Shown: piece by piece, positions 1 to 5,145 of the stretch
Position numbering within the stretch: the stretch's first letter is position 1
Layout: each line of letters begins with the position of its first letter
Assembly: GCA_017530465.1 (NCBI GenBank)
Contig: JAFXMJ010000016.1
Location: 1-5,145, forward strand
Source: Bacteroidales bacterium
Lineage (GTDB): Bacteria; Bacteroidota; Bacteroidia; Bacteroidales; UBA3824
Reading direction: 5' to 3'
Length of the DNA stretch: 5,145 nucleotides
Notes under the pieces: model-generated
The model's input: the letters and a program-made list of their open reading frames with translations, nothing else
Databases searched by the model: none
What the model was told of the DNA's origin: nothing
Position numbers and translations under genes: made by a program

Positions 1-345
1 ACGCTCGGCACATTCGATTTTGTGATTTCGGTAAATACGCTGTCGTTTCTTGCGGAGCCCATCAATGAATACCTCTCGCGGCTGAGGCTCATCGACGACA
101 TCGCAGCCACGGCGTTGCAGACTTTTGTACAGCAATACCACATCAATATGCTCCCGAAGGGCAAGTCGTGCATCATTTCGCCGATAAGCCAGCGTTATTA
201 CAATTCCGACGGACTCCAGATGTACGACCATTCGATAGCATACATACCCGCCTCTGTCATACGCGACCCGCAGACGTGGACGTGGAACTATTCCAACGAC
301 CACACCGGGCGCATAGAATACAGTGTCAAGGCTTGGGAGTACTGA
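1..345 (+). CDS. C-terminal fragment of an unrecognised protein (possibly methyltransferase-like)
   Basis: An open frame runs from the first base of the window to a TGA at 343-345 and gives 114 residues. The start lies upstream of the window. The GTG at 22 is in frame, but the reading frame is open before it (TLGTFDF precedes it), so it is probably an internal Val. I do not recognise the family. The N-terminal part, FDFVISVNTLSFL, followed by a helix and then MLPKGKSCIIS, faintly resembles the strand-4/strand-5 region of class I SAM-dependent methyltransferases (a D-x-V-I-S strand, then an L-P-x-G turn and strand). The glycine-rich SAM motif would be off the window, so this is only a suggestion. 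The C-terminus is aromatic-rich (TWTWNY, KAWEY). There is no membrane segment or signal in the visible part. The coding call is firm; the function is not known. Confidence 0.75.
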   Translation, partial: TLGTFDFVISVNTLSFLAEPINEYLSRLRLIDDIAATALQTFVQQYHINMLPKGKSCIISPISQRYYNSDGLQMYDHSIAYIPASVIRDPQTWTWNYSNDHTGRIEYSVKAWEY

Positions 346-361
346 AAAAAAACATGCACTA

Positions 362-397
362 TTTTTATTATATTTTCAAGAAAAACAATTATATTTG
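362..397 (+). promoter_or_regulatory. Putative Bacteroidota-type promoter for the lipoprotein gene
   Basis: TATATTTG at 390-397 matches the Bacteroidota -7 consensus TAnnTTTG at every fixed base. A T-rich stretch at 362-366 lies roughly where the weak -33 element (TTTG) is expected, but it lacks the G. The predicted transcription start is near 402-405, giving a leader of about 40 nt to the ATG at 443. The stretch 346-442 is AT-rich and holds no gene. I see no GC-rich terminator hairpin for the upstream gene; only an A-run followed by a T-run at 344-366. Confidence 0.6.
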
Positions 398-442
398 CGC
401 ACGAAAAAAAACAACATAGTGATCAATAACCCTATTAATAAT

Positions 443-1423
443 ATGAAAAGATTAATTGCAAGCATAATGGCAGCGTGCCTTGTCGCCATAATCGCAAGTT
501 GCGGAGGCAGCAGCAACAACAACGCCAACAACAACGATGCCGCAGACCAGGAAATCGAATACAATGGTACTCAGACAGAAAAACCTATCGACTTTGCCGC
601 ATACGGACTCGACAAGGAATTTCTCGAGCATTACCGCAACCAGGACATCGCGGATTTCGGCGACCTGATTCAGAGCTTCCCGTCGCCCGTGGAAGTGTCG
701 TCCATCATTCAGGATATGAAAGTGCCATACAGCGAGAGCCTGCTATTCGACGCGGGCAAGTGCGACAATTTTGAGACTTCGTTCAAGAAGTCGCTCGGCC
801 TTGGCGTATTCTGCGCCGACCTTGGTTACCTCAATGTTTACAACAAGACTGGCGACGTCATCAACTACCTCGTTGCCATTCGAAAGCTCACAGAAGCACT
901 CAGGCTCGCACAATTCTTTGACTTCCCGACATTGAAGCGCATCGCCACAAACAACAACAATCTCGACTCTCTCCTCATCCTCTCCACGATGAGCTATTAT
1001 AATATGGACACATATCTCCGCGAAAGCAACCGCGCAGATGTGAGCGCGATGATGGTGACTGGCGTGTGGACAGAGAGTCTCTACCTCGCATCGCAGGTGT
1101 ACAAGAAAAAAGAAAACAAGCGTATGCGCGACCACATCGCAAGTCAAAAATACATCCTTGACGAACTTATGGCTGTGCTTGTTCATTATATGGGCAACAA
1201 CGTGGACAATGTGAAACTCGTATCGGCGTTCAAGGAGCTTTCCAAGGCATACGAGCCAGTGTCCATAGAAACCAAAGACGGCGAAGACAAGGTGGAATTG
1301 GTGGACGGTCAGGCGGTGACTACGCAGGGTACGTACACCATCATCACAGTCTCGGACGAGCAAATGACCCAAATCGTAAAAGCCGTAGAGACATTGAGAA
1401 AGAAGATTACGGAGGCATTGTAG
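443..1423 (+). CDS. Predicted lipoprotein with Asn-rich linker, function unknown
   Basis: The protein has 326 residues. I start it at ATG 443 because this gives a lipoprotein signal peptide: MKRL, a hydrophobic core, then lipobox I17-A18-S19-C20. The frame is open upstream to 323, but that extension would bury the signal and lies over the promoter. After the Cys come GG and an Asn/Ser-rich spacer (residues 23-31), so the acidic surface-export signal of Bacteroidota lipoproteins is not present right after the Cys. An inner-leaflet or periplasmic outer-membrane location is therefore more likely than the cell surface. The body (about 50-325) is mostly helical. It contains FPSPVEV (79-85), LGLGVFCADLGYL (118-130) and VTGVWTESLYLA (205-216), which resemble, from memory, conserved blocks of an uncharacterised Bacteroidota lipoprotein family with LGVYGADLSY-like and GGWIEGLY-like motifs. 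The C-terminus ends in a charged helix. It is monocistronic, with its own promoter, and converges on the DUF445 gene. No enzymatic motif is visible. Confidence 0.88.
   Translation: MKRLIASIMAACLVAIIASCGGSSNNNANNNDAADQEIEYNGTQTEKPIDFAAYGLDKEFLEHYRNQDIADFGDLIQSFPSPVEVSSIIQDMKVPYSESLLFDAGKCDNFETSFKKSLGLGVFCADLGYLNVYNKTGDVINYLVAIRKLTEALRLAQFFDFPTLKRIATNNNNLDSLLILSTMSYYNMDTYLRESNRADVSAMMVTGVWTESLYLASQVYKKKENKRMRDHIASQKYILDELMAVLVHYMGNNVDNVKLVSAFKELSKAYEPVSIETKDGEDKVELVDGQAVTTQGTYTIITVSDEQMTQIVKAVETLRKKITEAL
509..535 (+). repeat. Low-complexity AGC/AAC trinucleotide run within the lipoprotein gene
   Basis: Two AGC codons are followed by AAC codons interrupted once by GCC, encoding Ser-Ser and then an Asn-rich stretch (residues 23-31) directly after the lipidated Cys. 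It acts as a flexible tether between the lipid anchor and the folded body. Short trinucleotide runs of this kind can vary in length between strains. Confidence 0.7.
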
Positions 1424-1428
1424 TTGTT

Positions 1429-1508
1429 AATGCATAATTCATAATACAATGCATAATAGAACTTCTGCCGGATGGCAATTGTGAATTATGCATTGTGCAT
1501 TATGCGTT
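1429..1508. repeat. AT-rich inverted-repeat element between convergent genes, possible bidirectional terminator
   Basis: AATGCATAAT occurs at 1429-1438 and again at 1448-1457. Its reverse complement ATTATGCATT occurs at 1485-1494, and a one-mismatch copy at 1499-1508. The best stem pairs 1446-1457 with 1485-1496 (12 bp) and continues, after a 2-base bulge (1497-1498), with 1440-1445 pairing 1499-1504. An alternative 12-bp pairing joins 1429-1440 with 1483-1494. The loop carries a small hairpin, TGCC-GGAT-GGCA, at 1466-1477. The element lies between the lipoprotein stop (1421-1423) and the DUF445 stop (TAA read from 1502-1500) and overlaps the last codons of DUF445. Its position suggests it ends transcripts from both sides. 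It resembles the ATTATGCATT-type intergenic repeats seen in some Bacteroidota genomes, but copy number cannot be judged from one window. Confidence 0.7.
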
Positions 1509-2693
1509 AAATAGCGACTGCAAGAATCCCGCTACGCCGCCTAATGCTGCGCCTACGGCCATCAATTTCCATTCGTCCTCCTGGAAGGCGGGGCGGAGGA
1601 AGTCGATGAACTTTTTGGGCGGAAGTGCCGCCATCTTTTCGCCGATGGTATTGCGGATGTCCAATGCGGATTCGGTGTAGGGATAGATGACGCCGATGTA
1701 CAGCGGGAGTTCGTTCATAAGGTTGAATACCGCCACAGACTTCAATTCGGAGATTTTTTGGTTTGTGAGCACGAGTTTGACGAGCGACGGCATCGAGCGC
1801 ACCACGTCGTCAACAGCTTTGGAGACCTCGTCTTCCATAATTTGGCGGGTGAGGTGGCAGTCGGGCGAGCGGAATATGTAGTCAAAGAGTTTTTCGGGCG
1901 TGAGGATGCGCGAAGAGATGATTTCGGCGTACTTGAAACTCTCGGCGCGTTGATTGCGCAAGAATAGTCCCCACAACGTCAGCGGCCCTATCTTCTTGGG
2001 TTCGGCTGGCTCAAATATCATCTTGATAGCCAATACATTGGTGATATATCCAATGAAAATGCCGTATGCCACAAACATCAGCCAGTGGCTCGTGTATATG
2101 CATGTCACGATTTGACCAAGTCCAAATAGAAAGCCGAGCCACGCGCCCGACGTCTCGATAAAACGGAACTGCTTGCCGCCAAGGTCAAGGAAGATTTTGT
2201 TAATCAGCGATTTGTCCTCCTTCAATGCCTCCACGGCGATGGCTTTGAGGTCGAGGATTTCCTTGATGTTTTCCTTGATGCGTGCCATCGAATTGCCCAC
2301 CACCATTGGCAATACCTTCGCCACAGCCTGCTCCACGTGCGGCTTGATGCTGCGGCCTACAGCGGTCGATGCAGCTGGTACGCGGGTTGTAATCACCGAA
2401 TCGGCTATGCGCTGCGCCATTGCGGCAAATTTGTCGTTGCCAATGCGGAGGATTTCGGCAACGTCGAGCCGCGCAAATACATCCTTTGGGTTGAAGAGGT
2501 CGCGGGTCAATAGGTCCACCGACTTTTCAGCCATCTTGGTAGCCTTGGACGGAATGATGCCCTGCCATCCGAAAAACGGCCTCAATCCTTTGTATTCCAA
2601 TGGATAAAAGGTCATCTTGATGGCAATGACATTGGTGACGTACCCAATCACGGCACTTATCAGCGGGATTAATATGTAGGCGTAAGTTTCCAT
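1500..2693 (-). CDS. DUF445 family membrane protein
   Basis: The protein has 397 residues and starts at ATG 2693-2691. The hallmark of DUF445 (YheB-like) proteins, a membrane segment ending in G-Y-x-T-N-x-x-A-I-K-M followed by an F-x-P turn, occurs twice: GYVTNVIAIKMTFYP (17-31) and GYITNVLAIKMIFEP (215-229). Predicted membrane segments are at about 5-27, 185-200, 204-226 and 376-395. Between them are long amphipathic helical regions (about 45-165 and 245-365) that probably lie outside the bilayer. The two halves share the order membrane segment, FxP, then a Trp/Gly/Leu turn before a charged helix (IIPSKATKMAE near 46-56; LFLRNQRAESF near 243-253), which indicates an internal duplication. The biochemical role of the family is unknown to me, and the inner membrane is the likely location. 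The last codons and stop lie within the inverted-repeat element. It is on the same strand as the upstream pair, across a 76-base gap that contains its own promoter-like sequence. Confidence 0.93.
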   Translation of the reverse strand: METYAYILIPLISAVIGYVTNVIAIKMTFYPLEYKGLRPFFGWQGIIPSKATKMAEKSVDLLTRDLFNPKDVFARLDVAEILRIGNDKFAAMAQRIADSVITTRVPAASTAVGRSIKPHVEQAVAKVLPMVVGNSMARIKENIKEILDLKAIAVEALKEDKSLINKIFLDLGGKQFRFIETSGAWLGFLFGLGQIVTCIYTSHWLMFVAYGIFIGYITNVLAIKMIFEPAEPKKIGPLTLWGLFLRNQRAESFKYAEIISSRILTPEKLFDYIFRSPDCHLTRQIMEDEVSKAVDDVVRSMPSLVKLVLTNQKISELKSVAVFNLMNELPLYIGVIYPYTESALDIRNTIGEKMAALPPKKFIDFLRPAFQEDEWKLMAVGAALGGVAGFLQSLFNA

Positions 2694-2701
2694 ACTGTGT
2701 G

Positions 2702-2735
2702 CAAAAGTATGAATTATTTTGGAAATCTCGAAAAA
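2702..2735 (-). promoter_or_regulatory. Putative promoter of the DUF445 gene, very close to its start codon
   Basis: Read on the minus strand, TACTTTTG at 2709-2702 matches TAnnTTTG at every fixed base. A T-run (TTTTTCG, 2735-2729) lies about 19-20 bases upstream, at the expected -33 distance, though it is not a perfect TTTG. Only 8 bases separate the final G of the -7 box from the A of the ATG, so transcription would start at or within a few bases of the start codon. The rest of the gap (2736-2769) shows no clear hairpin or gene. Confidence 0.55.
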
Positions 2736-2769
2736 TACCCGAATCTTTCCACGCAGAAATTAATGTGCG

Positions 2770-3855
2770 TCATTTCACCACGTTGCCCTTCACCTTATAC
2801 ATTACCTGCTGACTCACTGCGCTGTTGGTGATTATCGTGAGATAGCGTTCCTGTTTGCCGCTGCGTCCTTCGGAATTGAAAACCACCGTTATCGAGCCCG
2901 ATTCGCCGGGGGCGACTTCGGGTGTGTCTGTGCGTACAGAAATACAGTCGCAGGCGTTGCGGATTGCGCGGATTTTTAGTGGGCTGCTGCCGGTATTCTT
3001 GTAATTGATGCGGCAGATGCGAACCTCGCCAGCGGGAATTTCGCCAAAATCGGTGAAGGCGGCGCCGTCAATAGTCATTATGGGCGCATTTTTCTTGTCC
3101 TTTTCCGTAAATTGTTCATACACAATGGCTTTTACGTGCAAATCATAATTGGCAGATTCGTTGATAAGTATCGGCGCGTCAAACTGTATCATATCGTATT
3201 CGTCGAGTTTGGCGGTATTCAAGACGCATTTTATGACGCCCTTTTCGCCGGGTTTCAGGATGGACGGCTTTGCGGTGATTTGCATACACGGCGGCATATT
3301 TTGGGTGTAGGGGGAGATTACAATGTTTGCCTTCGATGGGTTGATTACCTCGATTTCCTTGGAGGCGGATTGTCCGGCGATTACCTTGCCAAAATTAACT
3401 GTGGTGGCTTTCAGGCGCAAATCCATCATTTCGTAAGGGTACGAGGACGACAACGGCTCTGGCCTCGGCATCACATTGCCGGTGATATAAAGTGTAATGC
3501 TCTTTTCTGTGGCGTTGCAATCCACAACGATGCTTTTGGTGAACGCCCCCGGACGGTCGCGAGGGTCGAAGCTAACGTCTATGTATCCAGATTTGGACGG
3601 CAACACCGGTTCCTTGCTCCACGCTGGCGACGTACAACCACACGATGTATGCACGGTGTTGATTATCAACGGCTTGTCTCCTGTATTCTGATACACAAAA
3701 CGATACTGCACGATGCCGCCAAGTTCGCGCACCTCGCCAAAATCGTATTCCAAGGTGTCAAACTTGATGACCGGCTGCGCTAACAATTCGCCGCTGCAAA
3801 TTACCGATAAAATTATAATTAATAATAATCTCATAACTGTTAGTCTCTTCTTCAC
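2770..3855 (-). CDS. Exported DUF1573 protein with three ASH/Ig-like domains
   Basis: The protein has 361 residues. The start taken is GTG 3855-3853, which overlaps the upstream TGA as GTGA. An ATG eight codons in (3834-3832) is an alternative that still leaves a signal peptide. The hydrophobic core at about 9-19 and ELLA-QP at 23-28 suggest signal peptidase I cleavage after Ala26; C20 is not in a valid lipobox. Three tandem beta-sandwich units follow. Domain 1 (about 29-127) is a textbook DUF1573: YDFGEV at 37-42, NTGDKPLII at 57-65, SCGCTSP at 71-77, then a P-S-K-S-G turn and a V-x-F-D-P strand. Domain 2 (about 146-245) has VNFGKV and a K-P-G-E-K-G turn but no Cys pair. Domain 3 (about 258-361) has TDFGEI, NTGSSPLKI and ACDCISV, with CDC where domain 1 has CGC. 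Such domains are non-enzymatic and probably bind proteins or glycans in the periplasm or at the outer membrane. It is almost certainly co-transcribed with the beta-propeller gene before it. Confidence 0.93.
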   Translation of the reverse strand: MKKRLTVMRLLLIIILSVICSGELLAQPVIKFDTLEYDFGEVRELGGIVQYRFVYQNTGDKPLIINTVHTSCGCTSPAWSKEPVLPSKSGYIDVSFDPRDRPGAFTKSIVVDCNATEKSITLYITGNVMPRPEPLSSSYPYEMMDLRLKATTVNFGKVIAGQSASKEIEVINPSKANIVISPYTQNMPPCMQITAKPSILKPGEKGVIKCVLNTAKLDEYDMIQFDAPILINESANYDLHVKAIVYEQFTEKDKKNAPIMTIDGAAFTDFGEIPAGEVRICRINYKNTGSSPLKIRAIRNACDCISVRTDTPEVAPGESGSITVVFNSEGRSGKQERYLTIITNSAVSQQVMYKVKGNVVK

Positions 3856-4751
3856 TTGTTTTGTTGCAAATACCGTCCGATTTCGTAAATTTCTATGCTG
3901 TTATTTGCGTATGTCGGCACGGCGAGGAGTTTTTGTTCGGGAATATAACCGATGCCAGCGGCGTTGATGCCCTGACGTTTTTTTACAAGGAGTTGTTGCT
4001 TGCCGCTGCTCACGACATAGACATTGCCGGAAAAATCAGTGGTTATAAAATTGCCCTCGTCGTCGGCGCAAATGCCGTAAACAGGATACACGACATTGGC
4101 AAAAATCCTCGTCTTGCCCACAGAATCGATGCGCATAATATGATTTTTGACTCCGGCGAAGATATATCCTTTGTAATATGACAATCCAGAAACATTGCGA
4201 AGCAGCGTGTCGGCTACAAACAGGCGTGCAGTGTCGTTTTTGATGCAAAAAATCTTTGCGCCCTGTGCATCGGACGCAAACAACCGTCCCGCGTGGTCTT
4301 TTTCGATGTCGGCAAGATTCTGTGCGCCTTCCACGGGTATCATCGTGACGAGCGAATCGCCGTCGATGTCGTATTTGGCGATGCTATTGACATCGGCAAT
4401 GTAGAGATAGCCGTCTTTCACCGTCATACCTTTGGGAGAGCGGAGTCCTGCAATACGCAGTGTGTCAACAAATTCGCCATACAGCGTGGTGCGGCAGACA
4501 AACCCTGCTGAATCGGCATTGCCGGTGTATGACATTGCATTGGAGACAAACATCTCGTCGTTGCAAAACTCCACCGACACAGGCTTTTGAAACCGTTCTT
4601 TGCAGGTCTTAGCGATGCGTGCGCCGTCAAAATCCTTGGCTTCGGCCATTGTAGATACTTCCACGCTCGCTGTTTTGGGCTCGTGGTCTATCACCGACCA
4701 CACTATCCATATCACTACAAACGCTATCAAAACGTTGAATACATATTTCAT
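3852..4751 (-). CDS. Membrane-anchored six-bladed beta-propeller (NHL/SMP-30-like) protein
   Basis: The protein has 299 residues and starts at ATG 4751-4749. An N-terminal hydrophobic segment (about 4-20, VFNVLIAFVVIWIVW) lacks a clear cleavage site or lipobox Cys, so it is probably an uncleaved inner-membrane anchor with the body in the periplasm. The body is a series of six propeller-like repeats, at about 54-98, 104-140, 146-180, 184-218, 220-256 and 261-292. Each has the pattern of a short hydrophobic strand, G-x-L/I-Y/F-x-A/S-D-like turn, then an I-x-x-I/Y-D/G strand, for example GYLYIADVNSIAKYD at 114-128 and GRLFASDAQGAKIFCI at 155-170. This matches NHL or SMP-30-type propellers. No metal-binding catalytic set of SMP-30 lactonases is evident, so a binding role is more likely. 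Its TGA overlaps the GTG of the DUF1573 gene, suggesting an operon with translational coupling. Propeller and DUF1573 proteins are often neighbours in Bacteroidota, from general knowledge. Confidence 0.87.
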   Translation of the reverse strand: MKYVFNVLIAFVVIWIVWSVIDHEPKTASVEVSTMAEAKDFDGARIAKTCKERFQKPVSVEFCNDEMFVSNAMSYTGNADSAGFVCRTTLYGEFVDTLRIAGLRSPKGMTVKDGYLYIADVNSIAKYDIDGDSLVTMIPVEGAQNLADIEKDHAGRLFASDAQGAKIFCIKNDTARLFVADTLLRNVSGLSYYKGYIFAGVKNHIMRIDSVGKTRIFANVVYPVYGICADDEGNFITTDFSGNVYVVSSGKQQLLVKKRQGINAAGIGYIPEQKLLAVPTYANNSIEIYEIGRYLQQNK

Positions 4752-4754
4752 TAT

Positions 4755-4790
4755 TTTGTAAATAATTTTCGATGATTATTTATATCTTTG
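4755..4790 (+). promoter_or_regulatory. Putative promoter of the phosphatase-superfamily gene, in a divergent intergenic region
   Basis: TATCTTTG at 4783-4790 matches the TAnnTTTG -7 consensus at every fixed base. A TTTG at 4755-4758 could be the -33 element, but the 24-base gap is longer than the usual 19-21, so that part is weak. The expected transcription start near 4796-4798 gives a leader of about 30 nt to ATG 4829. The 77-base region 4752-4828 also has to hold the promoter of the divergent propeller operon. Confidence 0.55.
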
Positions 4791-4828
4791 CAATCGTATT
4801 TTACATTCAAATAATGCGCCATTCGACA

Positions 4829-5145
4829 ATGAAAAAAATAGTTTTTGCAGTAGTTGCAATGCTGATGACCGCCGCGACAGCCACGCCGCAGGACCAAGTG
4901 CCTGTCATTGTGGGCATTGTGGTACAACAAATGCGTTACGATGCCATAGCCAGATACGCCTCCTCTTTTGGCAGCAACGGTTTCCTGCGCATCATCGACC
5001 AGGGCACTTACTGCACCAATGCCTATTATGACTATATGCTCACCGAGCCTGCCCCGGCATACGCCACGATTTATACAGGCGGCAATCCGTCCAACCACGG
5101 CATCATCTCCAACGATTGGTACGACCGCCTTTCGCGCAAGACCAT
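4829..5145 (+). CDS. Exported PafA-like alkaline phosphatase-superfamily protein, N-terminal part, catalytic residues apparently lost
   Basis: The gene runs off the window end; 105 complete codons are visible. ATG 4829 gives a clean signal peptide (MKKIVFAVVAMLMTAATA, cleavage near 18-19). The in-frame ATG 4814 would add five residues (MRHST) and cannot be excluded. The mature part follows the N-terminus of the Bacteroidota PafA/type I phosphodiesterase group: VGIVVQQMRYD (28-38), GFLRIIDQGTYC (51-62), ATIYTGGNPSNHGI (79-92) and SNDWYDR (94-100). In PafA the first motif is VVDQMR with metal ligand Asp38, the nucleophile Thr79 sits in a T-A-P-G-H motif, and Asn100 binds substrate. Here the matching positions are Gln33, Pro74 (P-A-P-A-Y) and Asn95. 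The spacing of 41 and 21 residues is identical, so the alignment is secure, yet the Asp and Thr are gone. An intact reading frame argues against simple decay in the visible part. It is probably periplasmic, and a pseudoenzyme or altered-function role is inferred. Confidence 0.88.
   Translation, partial: MKKIVFAVVAMLMTAATATPQDQVPVIVGIVVQQMRYDAIARYASSFGSNGFLRIIDQGTYCTNAYYDYMLTEPAPAYATIYTGGNPSNHGIISNDWYDRLSRKT

Noticed and set aside
344..366. A-run followed by a T-run after the first gene as a rho-independent terminator
   Set aside because: There is no GC-rich stem between them; the possible A:T pairing alone is too weak to call a terminator.
323..442. Extension of the lipoprotein reading frame upstream to ATG 323
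   Set aside because: It would add 40 residues before the signal peptide, overlap the end of the preceding gene, and contain the -7 promoter box at 390-397.
743..1372. 209-codon open frame on the minus strand, antisense to the lipoprotein gene
   Set aside because: It is fully inside a better-supported gene. Its product is His/Val/Cys-rich with no signal, domain or promoter, as expected for a frame opposite a real coding sequence.
2173..2607. 144-codon open frame on the plus strand, antisense to DUF445
   Set aside because: The DUF445 signature motifs fix the coding strand. The antisense product is Ser/Arg/Thr-rich low-information sequence.
3112..3783. 223-codon open frame on the plus strand, antisense to the DUF1573 gene
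   Set aside because: The opposite strand encodes a clear DUF1573 protein. This frame gives an Arg/His/Gly-rich product with no recognisable motif and no promoter.
4036..4248. Short minus-strand frame inside the propeller gene rich in Arg, His and Cys
   Set aside because: It is a shifted frame of the propeller gene on the same strand with no start signal of its own. The Cys/His content does not form a recognisable zinc-binding pattern.

Overview
The window looks like chromosomal DNA from a member of the Bacteroidales (Bacteroidota). The evidence is: three good matches to the Bacteroidota -7 promoter box (TAnnTTTG) just upstream of genes; AT-rich translation starts without Shine-Dalgarno sequences; a DUF1573 protein next to a six-bladed beta-propeller protein; an Asn-rich lipoprotein of a type I recall from this phylum; and a PafA-like alkaline phosphatase-superfamily protein. 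Family or genus cannot be fixed from the sequence alone. No RNA genes, CRISPR arrays, insertion sequences or phage genes were seen.

Layout. Positions 1-345 (+) hold the C-terminal end of an unrecognised protein. After an AT-rich gap with a promoter comes a 326-residue lipoprotein gene (443-1423, +). It faces a DUF445 membrane-protein gene (1500-2693, -). The short gap between these convergent genes is filled by an AT-rich inverted-repeat element whose right arm runs into the 3' end of the DUF445 gene and supplies its stop codon. Upstream of DUF445 on the same strand is a tightly coupled pair: a membrane-anchored beta-propeller protein (3852-4751, -) followed, with a 4-base overlap, by an exported protein with three DUF1573/ASH-like domains (2770-3855, -). 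Divergent from this pair, and cut by the window end, is an exported alkaline phosphatase-superfamily protein (from 4829, +).

How the genes fit together. All five recognisable proteins are predicted to be membrane-bound, lipid-anchored or exported, so this is an envelope-biology neighbourhood, but no pathway can be read from it. The propeller and DUF1573 genes are almost certainly co-transcribed and may be translationally coupled. DUF445 has its own promoter-like sequence so close to the start codon that its mRNA may be nearly leaderless.

The most notable observation is in the phosphatase-like gene. The fold-defining motifs and their exact spacing are kept, but the metal-binding Asp and the nucleophilic Thr expected from PafA are replaced by Gln and Pro, which suggests a catalytically dead or repurposed member of the superfamily.
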